The notes: generated by a model from the letters alone, not told the origin. 64,000 bases of DNA from Gordionus sp. m RMFG-2023 (GCF_954871325.1 NC_088775.1:5743561-5807560); one strand, 5' to 3'; counted from the stretch's first letter, positions 11,778 to 23,979 are shown. Numbers and translations: made by a program.

Positions 11778-14685
11778 CTATATGATTGAATATTTTTATT
11801 TTTTTAAAAAAAGAGTTTAATTTATTAAGAATTGAATAACTTTACAATTTAAGGTCCATATTTAGGGTGGACAAATAAAACAACTTCGCACTTCAAAGCC
11901 TTACAAAAGATCCCAAAGTACATATGATTTCAAAAGCATTTTCTGCTTTCTATAAATAATCGTGTTAATTAAAGTATAGTCACATATTATACTCTTCCTA
12001 TTTGGTAAATTTTTTTAAAATATATTTGATATTATCCATCCCTTACTTATCCTTTCTCACTATATTGAGACTATTATTTTATTTATTTATATGATTCTAA
12101 CTTAATTATTATATAATATTGTTTTTAATTAGCCGAATTCTTTGTATTACAATAAACAATTGAAAGGTTAAAAATTTAAGGATGTTTAATTAATCTATTT
12201 TTATATCGATAAATATTATAATCGCTTTGCCAATATATTTACATTTTTTTTAAATTTAATCAGAATATATAGGATTTAACGTATTTGGATTAGCTTTAGG
12301 TTGATATTAAAGTCTGATAATGCTCAAAGTACTCTCTAGAGCCATCTAAGCTTTTAGTCAGCCAAACCTACCCCGGTTCCGATTATTTTTACTAAGGTAC
12401 CCAGCCCAATCTGGGTTTTTTTTTACAATTCATAAATATATCCTATGGAAAAATAATTAATAATTATGAGGGGTTTGATTGCATTTTTTTTTAAATTTCA
12501 AACACTGGTGACTTAAAGAAAATTTAATTAACCAAAAAAAATTACTGGTAGATCGAGTTTTATGAATGAATGATTATAGTTATCAGCTCATTTAATCAAT
12601 AAAAAATGTTAATAAAATATAAGACTTTAAAATTGAAAAAAAAATTCTCATCCTCTAATAGGCGCAATGGGCATCTCCACTTTTTACAGGTCCGGCCCGT
12701 TAATTATATAAATTGTATGAGGGGGGGGGGGGGGGGAGAGTGATAAAGGCGTTTAAAAATTTTATTTGTTTAAAATTTACGCGAACGGGCAAATTTCCGT
12801 CAAGGAGTGCGAACGTCCCTCCCGCCCCCGTTTGGTACGCCTAGGTCTGTTTTCAAAATTTTTTTTAAAGTTGAAAATTTAGAAATAAATGTTTTTGACC
12901 ATATTTTATTTTTATTTTTTTTAAAAAAAAAAATATTAAAATAGGTTTTATTTAGATCACATTCGAATTAATTTTTTCTAAAATGTTTTGGACATACTTG
13001 AGAATGATAATTGTATATTATAGTAATGAGTCTATTAATAAATTATATAATTTTAAATATTTACAGCCCGGCCTGGGTTTTAATATTTTCAGGCCCGCCC
13101 GCATTTTTTTCATATATATATTATATTTATTTTTAATTTTTATATCTAACCATAGCGATTTAAAATATTTGGTTTACGGCCGAGTAATTTTAAAAAAATA
13201 ATTTTTTTTGACCAACCCGAATGTATTTAAATAATATTAAAATACGGCCCGTATCATGTGACCGGGCTTAGGGTCGAGCCTGCAGGCCTCTGATATAATT
13301 AAAAATATATTTAAGGTAATTTTTCAAAAAAAAAAAGATAAAATAAAATAAAATAAGGCGATAAAAGAAACCAACAAAATATACAATAATCTAAGTTTAA
13401 TTTATTTAAAAAAATATATTACAATACTATGTTAGGAATATCTGTAGAATCGTAGAAATGCGTTATGTTATATTTACCATCTTCTTTAACATCGCACAAA
13501 TCTTTCAAAGCTTTTTTTATTACATAAATATGGTATGTATACTATACTTATCACAATAGTATGTATATTAAATAATATAGAATAATTAAGAATTTCATAT
13601 TGTTGTAGGGCTCTATTTTTGTAAAAATAGCTCTAACTCAACATTTTAGCCAAAAAAAATACATTAACAAGGCATGGAGATTCTGCTCAAGAGAGCCCTA
13701 AGGATATCTATCGACAAAATTTCGAGGCATATACATAATATTTATATTGGCTAAAATCTTAATTTAAAAATTGGCTAACTCGAGAGCCGTTTAAAAAAAC
13801 ACTGGAATATCATTAACAAAAAATCAGGTTCCATTAACTGCCACAATTCTTTAGTTGAAATTGAATCTCCAAATGGCATCAAAGAAGGAGGCAACAGAGA
13901 ATATATTCTGTATCGTACAAATTTCTAAAAAATCACGATGCCCAAATGTTATTTTTTTTAAATAAGATATTTTTTAGAAAAATATTTTTAAATAGAGGCT
14001 TTAAAACTATTTTCACGAAAATAAATTAAACGATAGAAAATATTTATATTAAATTTGAGATATTTTGAAGCTATAAAGTTAAAAAGATTTATTTTAGCCA
14101 GCTTCGCTGTCCCGACTAGGATTGTTAAACGGCTCAATTGTGAGCCGATTTTCTAAAAACGGCTAACTCAATACCCAGAAATATATCACTCAAAGTCTGA
14201 AGATTTTGTTTATAGATAGCTCAAAGAATTGGACATCTATTATCAATTTTTTTTTTCTGGCCAAAATTAAAAATCAGCTGACTTTGTCTTTAAATAAGCA
14301 AAGTGCATTTATTTGCGCATCGCTCGAATTCAGAACTACATGGGTTATTTTCAAACGCAATTTTAAAAAAATTTAATCAAAATATAAAAATTATAATAAT
14401 ATAATGGTGTCCCTATAATTAAAAAATTAATATGTATAAATTTAGCGATGTTAAACGACTAATTCAGTATTTCATCCAGAAAAAATATTAAGCAAGCCTG
14501 AAGATTTTGCTCATAGAAGGAACCAAGATCTAGAACATGTATTAGCGAAATCTCGAAGTTTAGGCAAATATTTTTCTGGCAAAAATATTGAGTTACCCGT
14601 TTTAAAAGTTGATTCAAATTGAGCCGTTACCGTCGCATCCATGGAATATTAGGATCAGCACAAATGGCAGAAGTTTATTCTTCAT
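11591..14685 (-). CDS. Secreted protein gene B (five exons, paralogue of A)
   Basis: Minus-strand exons at 14631-14685, 14283-14335, 13801-13924, 13423-13510 and 11591-11777, with phases 1, 0, 1, 2 agreeing at every junction. The predicted product is about 170 residues: a clear signal peptide (MKNKLLPFVLILIFHGCD), a short N-S-S-containing exon, FVRYRIYSLLPPSLMPFGDS, LKDLCDVKEDGKYNITHFYD, then VNPIYLKRQG...ESN and a stop nine codons on. It lies head to tail upstream of gene A, with about 300 bp between B's stop and A's start, the arrangement expected of tandem duplication. Introns 1-3 all start with MITE sequence. Family unknown. Confidence 0.65.
11778..13422. repeat. Gene B intron 4 filled with repeat debris
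   Basis: It contains GC patches at 12360-12420 and 12680-12850, including a 16-G run near 12721, and a GCCCGG-rich island at 13060-13310 (CAGCCCGGCCTGGG, CAGGCCCGCCCGC, CTGCAGGCCTC). That island is related to those at 59220-59400 and 62330-62460. No exon was recognised. Confidence 0.5.
13423..13510 (-). CDS. Gene B exon 4
   Basis: 88 bp, same length and phases as gene A exon 4. It reads LKDLCDVKEDGKYNITHFYD then STDIPNIV. The acceptor is AAAAAAAG and the donor TT|GTAATATATT, and the intron start matches gene A's at base level. One N-I-T sequon is present. Confidence 0.8.
13602..13803. mobile_element. Foldback MITE copy 3, at the start of gene B intron 3
   Basis: Ends TTGTAGGGCTCTATTTTTG and GAGAGCCGTTTAAAAAAACACT are inverted, with internal TCAACATTTTAGCC. 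Its right edge falls on the 5' splice site of the minus-strand intron (CAGT|GTTTTTTTAAACGG). Confidence 0.7.
13801..13924 (-). CDS. Gene B exon 3
   Basis: Acceptor GATTTTTTAG, phase 0. The reading KFVRYRIYSLLPPSLMPFGD continues to LWQLMEPDFLLMIFQ. It parallels gene A's FVRSEIYQ and hydrophobic VLIILK end. The donor GTTTTT is MITE-derived. Confidence 0.65.
14121..14282. mobile_element. Foldback MITE copy 4, at the start of gene B intron 2
   Basis: Left end ATTGTTAAACGGCTCAATTG, then CGGCTAACTCAATA. The right arm (TTTTTCTGGCCAAAATTAAAAATCAGCT) is internally shortened and ends on the donor of the minus-strand intron. Confidence 0.65.
14283..14335 (-). CDS. Gene B exon 2
   Basis: Acceptor CCATGTAG, two bases in, then LNSSDAQINALCLFKDK and donor GTCAGC, phase 0. 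LNSSD..-LC matches gene A's FNSSD...LC. The position homologous to gene A's acceptor has lost its AG, so a downstream AG is used in this model and the exon is shorter (53 versus 111 bp). Confidence 0.55.
14446..14630. mobile_element. Foldback MITE copy 5, at the start of gene B intron 1
   Basis: Left end GATGTTAAACGACTAATTCAG; right end TTGATTCAAATTGAGCCGTTAC. It stops exactly at the donor of the signal-peptide exon: on the minus strand the intron begins GTAACGGCTCAATTTG. Confidence 0.75.
14631..14685 (-). CDS. Gene B exon 1 (signal peptide)
   Basis: ATG at 14685 opens MKNKLLPFVLILIFHGCD, a textbook signal peptide with lysines, a hydrophobic core and a small/polar exit. The exon leaves in phase 1 through GTAACG. 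Confidence 0.7.
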
Positions 14686-15197
14686 TTTGTTAATTTTCGA
14701 GATAAAATCTCTTTTTTAATGGTATATTTATTAATTTTTAATATGTTTATATTAAAGAAGAAAAGAAAGAGATTTTTAAAAATTATACATATATATTTTT
14801 GTAATGGAGTTTCGTTTATCCAAGCCCAGTTTAATGTATAAACGCAATATTATATTTTAATTTATCCTTATTTTTTTATTTATATTGATGAGTTGGTAAA
14901 ATTTACAATGAACAATTTTTAAATATTATATAATATAATATAATATTTAAGAAATTTTTATTTTTTTTCTGGGAATTCGTAACGATATTAAGATAAAAAT
15001 AATGTTTATTTAAAAGTCTATAATATTGTTTATTTATGACGTCTTTATTGCAGTTTGCAATTTTTAGTTTGAAATAATTATTTTCAAAAAAAGAAATTTA
15101 ATAATTATAATAATCATTTGAGCCATTTTTTTTTATGTACAATATTGATTTAATAGGGTGGAAAAGAGAAGATCTGATTTGGATATCCTTTAATTAG

Positions 15198-15407
15198 TGA
15201 TATGGCTCGATTTGAGTCGATTTTTAAAAACGATTAACTCAACATTATAGACAGGAAAATATTGTGCTATAATCTTCGAGATTTCGCCAATAGATGTTCA
15301 ATCCTATGTGCCATTTAAATCTTTAGGCTTGCATGATATTTTTCTGGATAAAATATTGAGTTAGCCGTTTACTAAAATCGACTCAAATTGAGCCGTTTGA
15401 ACAACAT
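15198..15407. mobile_element. Foldback MITE copy 6
   Basis: TGGCTCGATTTGAGTCGATTTTT at the left and AATCGACTCAAATTGAGCCGTTT at the right pair almost perfectly, as do CGATTAACTCAACATTATAG and AAATATTGAGTTAGCCG. This is one of the best-preserved copies. Confidence 0.8.
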
Positions 15408-15489
15408 TACCTATAATGCTATTTTTGATTTGTCTTTTGGCTTGGAAATTGGAGGAAATGAGTAACAAACGCATGTCCAAACATTTTAT

Positions 15490-15760
15490 TATAAATATAC
15501 CCACCCACTCCTCCGGAAGCGGAAAATAAATCCCAAGAAAAAAAACCGGGAAAAAAATCCTCATATATAATTTCAAGGAAATCCCGGGAAAAAATCTCAG
15601 GAAAAAATATCCCTTGGAAGATAATTTTCCGGGAAAAAATTCACATAGAAAATACCCCGGAAAAAATTTCCACTGAAATAAATTCTCCATTTTTTTAGAT
15701 TTTAAATAAAATATATAGGGGAAAATAAATCCCACGAAAAATCTAGAAAAAAAATTTGCG
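15490..15760. repeat. Degenerate tandem repeat of CCGGGAAAAAA type
   Basis: Units of roughly 25-35 bp built on (C)CCGGGAAAAAA(A)T. On the minus strand they happen to stay open and spell repeated FFPG motifs across a 124-codon frame. The periodicity and lack of other signals favour a satellite-like repeat over a gene. Confidence 0.55.
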
Positions 15761-16990
15761 AATAAATTATTTTTTAAATTATCAATAATAACCCCTGGAA
15801 AATAACGATGATATATCTAGAAAAAATTATATTCAGTATTTTCTGAACTTTGAGTATTTATTCTCGATGTTTGAGGATTTTTATTGAGCATTATTTCTGT
15901 TTTAATTCTAAGCGATATAGGGCAATCTTAAAAATATGAGAATTGATAAATCGGTTGGTAGCTATGATACTTTATAATTTAGTAGATAGCATAAAAGGTA
16001 TAGATTTGTGACATCTTGGAAATAAAACATGATAGATAAAAATTATGAAAGAGGAATTTAAAAAACAAAAAGTTGAAAACAAATTTTTTTCCTAGAAAGA
16101 GGGAGGTTTTTTCCATAATTTACTTTTCATCTAGATTTCAATAGAAACCACATTCCCACAGTCCATTAAGGTTAAAAAAAAGATATATATAACATTTGAA
16201 TATTAGAACACTATTCTGTTCCTTGGGTTTATATGAGTCTGAATCCCTGACAAAAATAACGAAATGGAAATTTTTTATTTTATAATACTATTTGATTTTA
16301 AAAATGGTATCTGATTATAAATTTTCACAAAAAAGTATTGATTCAAAATCACTGATTACAAGGGTTTATTTTAAATATGGTTGAAAGCGCTATCAATTAA
16401 ATATATACAATTTAATCTAAAGAAAATATTCATCTTAATTTTGGTAAGTCACTACTGAAACTAGGGGAAATTTTTAATATTATTATTTATTTTTTTTTAT
16501 TTTTTTTTTATTTATTTTTTTTTTCCTTTCATAATTATTTTTATTAGGCATACAAATATAAAAGTAAATAATACAGAATACTTATCCAATATATACAAAT
16601 AGTTTACATGTACAACTTAAAAATATATTAAATCTAGTGTATTAAAATATTTAATTTCGTATAAATATACATTTTAAAAAAAATACTGTATTTATAAAAA
16701 TAATAAATATATATAATTACAATACAATATAAGTAATTTTTACATAACGGAATTTAAGAAAAATATATAATTTAACAATTCTAGAAATTTTAAGAAATTT
16801 AACAACCAACGACTTCATAATACAAAGCATAATAATGGGAATATAATTAGTGCAAATGATAATACGAGGAAGAAGGGGGGGGGGGGTAATTTTAAATAAT
16901 TTAGGGAAGAAGAAAATCTAGAAAAATCGGGCTCTTCGAGGAATGAACCCATGAAGCATGTGAAATTCGATTTTATAATCTGAATTCCTA
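15760..16990. other. AT-rich stretch, nothing recognised
   Basis: Contains a T-rich simple tract (about 16480-16530) and a 12-G run near 16876. No exon was supported. Confidence 0.5.
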
Positions 16991-16999
16991 TGCGTTGAC

Positions 17000-19900
17000 G
17001 TAAGTAGACGCCTTCTTTTGGGTTTCCTGATTTAGTTCTTAAGGCTCTACCAATCTTTTTAATTAGGTTAAATGCTTAACTTTCAAAGGATGTTAAGGTT
17101 GTCGTGACAACTGGTACGAATTTATATTCATCAAGAATATCCACATATTTATTCATTTTAAAATCTTCTGTGTATTTTAAAATGTCCTTATTGATGTTGG
17201 AGGGTGAGAGGAGGTCAACGCAGGAGAAATCCCACGCTAGAAATCGGCCATTCTCCCAAGGAATTTATGTAATTCCATCGGGTCGTCTCCCATCCGTAAA
17301 GAGACCTGGGGGTTCTAAAGTGGCAGGAAAGCTTGCGGACTGTTTAGCTCGTTTTATTAGAGCAATGCATCTGTTATGCCGGATCGAGCGTCCACTGCTA
17401 AAGATGCATTGAAGGCAATGACGACCAGTTTGATTTACTAGCTTCTTGCACTTGGTGCACTTATATAAAACTGAGACTATCACATTTAAGCGAATGGCTA
17501 CAGCAAAACTGAATTCCTGATTTAAAAGTTCGAGATCAAGATTTTTAGAGGGGATGGCATCCAAGTGTTCATGTATGAACCTTGGTTGAGGGAAGCTAAT
17601 ATGGCATGATCTTCAGATAGCAGGGTCAAAAGGAGGCAGAGTGTTCGCCTTTAAAAGAGCTAGCTCGCTCCTTTCTAAAAGTAGCTAGCTCCTGCTCCCG
17701 CTAATTTTTTTAGAAGGTACACGAAACAAAATCATATTTTTTTATCAAAAAGTTTTATTTATATTAGATGATCTATCAAAATATATATAATCTTTTATTA
17801 GCCTTTAAAAGTAATAAATTTTCTATAGAATCTAACAAACATCCACGCCTCTCCCCTAAGACCTGTTTTGTAATACTAAATAAGCGCTCCATGGGAGCAC
17901 TAGAGAGATGAGGGATATTGTATTTTATAAAGATATTTTTTAATTTAGGTATAAAAAAGGAGGTTGAACAAGTAATGAGAAAATTAAAATAATTATTAAA
18001 ATATATTTAAAGAAGCACCATATCTAACAACTCAAGCTCAACTATAATGAATTGCCCAAAAATAATTATAATTTTAAAAAAAAATATTCAAAAATAAAAA
18101 AATATAGTTATCATTTCGTAAAGAAAGAATCATTTGAATCAACATCTTTTAGAAGTATAAATATTTTTTGTTTGATAGAAATGGAAATGTAAATTCGAAT
18201 TCTTCTTTTTATGATCTCTAAATCCATAATAATGAAAACTATAATTTATTAAAAGATTTTCCACAAAATTTTCAATAAAAGATTAGGAGAAAAACCAATA
18301 TAAAATTCGGCTCAACATTTAATAATGGATAAATTTAAATAAAATAAAATTTCACTTTTATCGAATTTTAATTAACAAATATTATTAATACTTAAAAAAT
18401 AATTTAATTTATGCCATAAATTTAAAGGAGCGGTGGAGCGGCCCTCCTCCACTCCAGTCCTAAAAGGAGCTAGCTCCCGCTCCCACTCCTCGTTTTTAAA
18501 AAGAGGGCTCCAGGTGTTTTTGAAAAAATGTAACGGCGCTCCAACTCTGAAAAGAGGTAATTAACGGACCTTGCAATCATCGGATTGTCCCAATCCTTTT
18601 GTTTATGGGAGGCCGGTGGTTGACATTCATCTCCGACTGAGGCTTTCCATATGATATAGGCTACGTCAAGCAGTGCATCTGGCAAGGACATGTGATCAGT
18701 TATTATTTTGGAGCTTGATCTAGACGAGATGAAACCACTAATTGATGAGACTATGCGTGATTGTAACCCTAAGCCACCTTTATTGAGGGTAGAATGGCTT
18801 GATGCCACGAATTGGAGTTAAATTTGAGATTAGTTATTTTTTCCATTTCCATGATGTTTTTATTATGGATTGATATGCTTTTAAGGGTTTAGAATGTTTA
18901 AAAACAGCAGTTGACCGTAGAGCATATATGATCTTTGGTATATTGAAGAAATTTTTAATTAAGAATTATATCTGGGAAGTTGTATAAGTAGTTCCTCCAT
19001 ATGTCTAAATTATTAGAAGTAGCTTGGAAAAAGGCTTCAACTGCTAAGTAACCTCCAACTGGTGAGCCAAGATGTGTTAGTTCTTAGACATAACCTCTTT
19101 ATAGGCGTGGAAGTTGGGAGATTGAGAGGTGAGCTGACAGAATTCTGTTTTGTCGATGTTTTCGACCCTAAGGGATCACCCTGTTGAATTCCTTCTGAAG
19201 AAGATAGCCTATATTCACAATATTGTAAGATGGAGGGATTCGCATAGCAGCTTAAAATGTAGGTGGAGTAGCAAGAAGCTATTGGTGAAGGATTTTAGGA
19301 AGACAGACCGTTTTATTGTGTTGTATTCATTGTTAAAATCAATTTTAATTAGGTGTTTATTTAGAGGAATATTTTGAAGATAGATGCGGGTTATATGAGC
19401 TGCAGGCTCACAGCCCCCTTTGACACCCACCCCCTAGTTAAGTTGAAGTGAGAATTGTGGAGACTTTTTCATTGATTCGAGCCGAAGTTAATTTTGATAC
19501 TAATCTCCTAAAGAGGGTGCTTATGGCAATTGGGCCTATATCTTTGTTGGGTTTTGTAAGTGAGATAAATTTTCCCTAACATATTGGCTGGGCTAAGATA
19601 GGAACTTCACCATGTAAGATCCTGTTACAAAGGATGGTTATACTGTAGAGTAGGGTAGTTTGAGAATTAAGAAGAGGGATGGTTAGGTCCTGAAAGTATA
19701 TCGGTCTCATGCCTTCAAAACCATGTGCAGAATATTTTTTAAAGATTGAGATTGCTTTTTTCACTTCCTCTGTGGTAAATTCTATTGGATAAGATATGGA
19801 ATTTACACCAGGTAATTCAGTTATAGGTGCCTAATGTGGGGGGAGGTGGGGTGCTTCACAGCCAATCGGATAAAAGTTTGAAAATTAATGGGGTCTAGTG

Positions 19901-20440
19901 TGTCGGATGAAGAGGCCAGACGAAGTGACCCTTTTATATCTAAATTATCGATTTTTTCCCCACTAAATTTACTTTAATCTTAAAAGGATTTATGGATAAA
20001 CTTCGGTGTGGAAGTTATGTTGTTTGAAATGTTGTCTTGATCATTTAACCTCTTTTTAATTTGTTGAGTGAGGGACAGTTTGCTTTTGTCAGTTGGAACC
20101 TGAAAGGCATGGAAAAGCCAAATAAAAAGAACTTTTTCCAGTGCTGTGGGGAGTTGGTTACAAGGTTATTAATAGTTTTACGATATGATTTAGCCGCAAG
20201 AAGCCTGGCTCCCAGTGAGATTCTTGAGATAATATGAGTTTAAGTAAATTTGTAAATTCATCGAAGAAGGAGGGTATTGGTAACTCATTGGAAGTATATG
20301 GTGAGTCCTCATTAATAGATAAATTATTAATTGTGGTGAGAGCTGAGGTGAAGAAGATGTTAATGTTAAGTGTAATAGAGAAAATCGGGGGGGGGGGGGG
20401 GGGGATAGGATCTGTGAAAGGTGACTGATATGATAAATGA
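17000..20440 (-). mobile_element. Minus-strand LINE copy, interrupted
   Basis: Reading right to left: an N-terminal region near 19900-20440; RT segments near 19215-19764 containing GMRPIYFQDLT, ITILCNRILHGEVPI and GVKGGCEPAAHITRIYL; a linker with GGLGLQSRIVSSISGFISS (about 18700-18780); then, beyond an insertion, RTLCLLLTLL, AIPSKNLDLELLNQ and the C-terminal GRHCLQC...RPDGIT block (17265-17640). The C-terminal motif is shared with the remnant at 4640-5960. Several frame changes make it inactive. A 19-G run at about 20385 lies within its N-terminal part. Confidence 0.75.
17645..18495 (-). mobile_element. hAT-type insertion inside the LINE
   Basis: The LINE reading breaks at about 17645 and resumes at about 18495. 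The inserted DNA is AT-rich and bounded by palindromic ends (AAAAGTAGCTAGCTCC at the left, AAAAGGAGCTAGCTCCCGC at the right). Minus-strand positions about 17795-17935 read NIPHLSSAPMERLFSITKQ then GERRGCLLDSIENLL, the hAT C-terminal dimerisation signature (SSAxxERxFS). Most of the transposase is absent, so this is an internally deleted hAT copy. Confidence 0.75.
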
Positions 20441-21768
20441 CACCAGTTACCACTTTTACCGTGCTTCCTTAGGGTCTCGTTTTTGTTGATGTCAAAAAAA
20501 GATATAACAAAGTTTCGATTCCAAATTATAAATGTGTTGCTGCTAATATCTACTAAATTTTAGGTTCTACCAGTCGAATATTATCAAAATCGGATAAAGG
20601 TTTAGAAAGCTGATAAAATAAGGGTTAAAAAAGTTGATCGGATAACGGTTTTGAATTTTTTGAATAGGAAAATGAAGGCTCCTCCGCCTTTAGTTGATAA
20701 TAAAAATATGTTATTTTAAAAATTCAAAAAAAAAATTAAAATTAAATTAAGGAAACTAACCGGATTCAGACCAGATATGTGAGTTATGTCGGTTTAAGGT
20801 CGTGTCCCTGGGGTATTTTCTAAACACTAAATTTGTTTTGGCCGGCTATATAGCTCCCCTCTAAACAGTCTAAAAAAGGGAAAAGATGGCCATTTTGATT
20901 TACGTAAAGGTTAAGGCGTTTTTGCGGAAAAAATATATAAATAGCCAATAGCATTTATTCAACGTACCGCACTTATAAAACTAACCAAAATAAGGGTGTC
21001 CTTAGTTCGAAAATCTGTTTAAGCTGGGAATCAACCGGAAGTAAGTTTTCGAAAATAGGTGGAACCAATGGACGCCGCTTAAGTGTGCTTAAAATTTAAG
21101 ATAAAATTTTGTAAAATAACCAAGATATTTTAAAATTCGTTTTTTATCTATTTAAATAATATATAATTATTTTTACTTCATGCATCTATTACAATAATCA
21201 TAATAATTTTAAAGCCTATGAAATGCAACAATATAAAATAAATTATTAACAGAATATTTATAGTTATTTATATTATATAAAATAATAAATATTACGATCA
21301 AATCTTTTTAAGAATTTAGATTTTGAAACTTATATTATTTATAGGCATATTTTACATTTAGTTAGGATTGTTGTCATCTTTATTTAAAATAAATTATTAA
21401 AATTAAAATTTTACAAAGATATAGCTATTTTGGTTTGATTTTGGTGGACAAAGATGAATCGGGAATTCAATATAACAATAAGATTAACTTTATGTAAACT
21501 AGAAGTTGAGAAGCGACGGACAAAAGTTAATTATTTAATTGTATATATGTCTTAGAAGGTAAACAAGACAAAAGACTTTCAATTTATTCATACTATAACA
21601 ACAACTACAACAGAATTTTTTATTTAACATACATATTTAAAATTGATATCAGTCTTGACCTGCTCCATAAAATAATTTAATAAATGTGCAATTCTCGTGT
21701 ACAGGCTTTCTCTTTGCCTAACCCTTTTTATTTCAGCCTATAGGCGTTTAAATGGCAGTTTGTTCTAG
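20440..21768. other. No gene recognised; possible 5' part of the following LTR-type copy
   Basis: No LTR pairing or exon is supported. A stretch with codon-like ACAACAACTACAACAG at about 21598 could be gag leader of the element that follows, but this is not certain. Confidence 0.3.
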
Positions 21769-23935
21769 GATTAATTTTATTCGAATAGAAAGCGAGGAAG
21801 ACGAAGCAGTTGCTTAGTTTGGGTCGTCTTAAAAGATTGGTACAAGAGTGTAAGTTCGAATCTGACCTTGATGGAAGATTGAATCAGATATTGGCTTGAA
21901 TTAAAATGGCATTGAAAAAAGATAATCGCCAATATTTCCAAATAGAATAAATGACCTGGGAGAAAGGTTGAACTTTTAATAAGTTTTAAACATGGCTGGC
22001 AATGGAAAGAGCTGAGAATGAAGTTACAAATATTATGATTAAAAAAAAGGTCAATAAACATAAGGAACAATTCGGGAATAATCAAGGAAATCATTTTAAT
22101 CAAAATACCCACATAATATTAAAGAAAAGGGAAATTTTAATTATTATAATAATAATAATAACAACAATTTTAAGTATATAGATTAGTAAATTGAACAATA
22201 ATGATGCACTATTCAAAATCAGCTACATGTTATTCATAAAGATGATAATGAATCATCAGATTCAAATAACAACATCTACCAAATTGGTAAAAACAATGCT
22301 AAGATATCTGTTAAGATAAACAGAGTACCGATTGAATTTGATTATGATACGGCGCTAAGGTATCTATAATTGGAAAACAATACTTGGATGAAATTGGCAG
22401 ACCTTACACCAACATTGTTGGTTTATGGTAATTAACAGCTGGACGTCCTTAGTGAAACTATTGTATGAGTGCAACTTGAAAATATAGACCGATCATTACT
22501 AATTGTGTTTACCCGTTCAAATGACATACTACCGTTTGGACTACCATGAATAGTGGCATTTAATAAGTTTAATCCATAACAAGTTACAATACGTAGTATA
22601 ACAAGTAAAGATATAAATAAACAAATTGCTGCCATGACTACAGAATTTGTCAGTGTTTTTGATAGCCAGGACTGGGTAATAATTTTGAATTGACATACAT
22701 CTTAGTGAGGCAGTAAGGCCAAAACCATAACTAGCAGGTAAAGTACCTTTTGCATTACGAAAACCAAATGAATTGGAAGTCGATTGGTTGATTAAATCTG
22801 GAATATTAAAGGAGATTGACCCAAAAAACCGGTATGATGTGGCCTACTCCAATGATAGTGCGCAAAACAAGTGAAGAAATCAGGATCTGTTGTGATTTTA
22901 AGGTTACAATAAACCCATTTATCTTATATACCATATAATATGCAAGTCGAAGGATACCAACTCCTAAGAATATACACCAATTGCGATCTTTTTTAGAACT
23001 TGTGAATTATCACGATAGACTTTTACCATATTTACATGATATAGCCACTTCAGTGCATAAATTAACAACCATTAAAAGTTTCTGGGGTTGGTCCAGGATA
23101 TATTAAATAAAATAAAGAAGCTTTTGTCATCAGATAAAACTTTAATTCACTATTCTTCAAACTTGCCAATCATATTAGAGACGCCTCCAACACTGGTTTT
23201 GGAGCTGTGCTACTTCACATAGTTAAAAAGGGTTTTAGAAAACTTATCGCATTTGCTTTAAACATTTTTGGAGTGAGAGATAAATGATGCACCAATAGAA
23301 AAAGAGGCACGAGCATTTTTGTTTGTAATGGAAAATTTTCATTCTTTTTTTTTGGACAAAAATTTATATTGCGAACAGATCAAAACCTTTGAAAAAATTA
23401 TTTGGTCATAAATGGACTATCAAAAATATCCAATAGTCGATTAACGCTCTGGGAATGGAAAATGTCTGCATATGAATTTGAAATTAAATATCGTCCAGGA
23501 AAACAAAACATAGTGGCTGATACATTATCTAGACTGCCAATAGCAAGTATGGAGTCAAATAATGACATTAAAAATTAGAGCTATAAATTTTCTCGATATA
23601 AATCTAGGTCAAGTTGAACTCCAGAGATTGCTAAATAAAGTAATTAAAAACATTGAGTGAAGATGATGGGGTTTGATGCGAAAAATGATAGTTTGTTTTA
23701 ATAATCGTCGGGAGGTATTATCAATAGATCGTTATGTCATTGAATGGTGGAAAGTTGGTAATTCCAATTGTGTTAAGAAAATCATATTAACTATTATACA
23801 CCGTGGACATCCAGGAATAAATGCTATAAAATCAATTTTTAGCATGTATTGTTGGAGGCTTAATTGCGGTAAAGACAGTGAACAACATGTTATTCAATGT
23901 ATTTTTGTCAAAGTAACCGGTCGAATATAATGAAG
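21769..23935 (+). mobile_element. Broken Ty3/gypsy copy 1 (gag end, PR, RT, RH, IN start)
   Basis: Plus-strand fossil. In order: a gag-like region; a protease strand with a D-T-G-A-type motif near 22340; RT text (HLSEA near 22690, then a DWLIKSGI-type segment and NYHDRLLPYL near 23000); RNase H near 23180-23480; FEIKYRPGKQN; and an HHCC-type integrase zinc finger (HRGHPGIN, about 23800). It has many breaks. The first 900 bp are almost identical to 24408-25319, so the two copies are recent relatives. No LTR was identified. Confidence 0.8.
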
Positions 23936-23979
23936 GTTTCTTTATTCGTGGAACATCTCTAATACCTATATCAAAATAA

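Noticed and set aside
17104-17412. 102-codon plus frame
   Set aside because: Antisense to the LINE C-terminal domain on the minus strand.
20190-20453. Open frames on both strands around a 19-G run
   Set aside because: The proline or glycine run comes from the homopolymer, and the flanks read as LINE N-terminal sequence.
21777-22112. Repeated 111- and 97-codon minus frames at 21777-22112 and 24451-24744
   Set aside because: They are antisense shadows of the gag region of two near-identical Ty3/gypsy copies.
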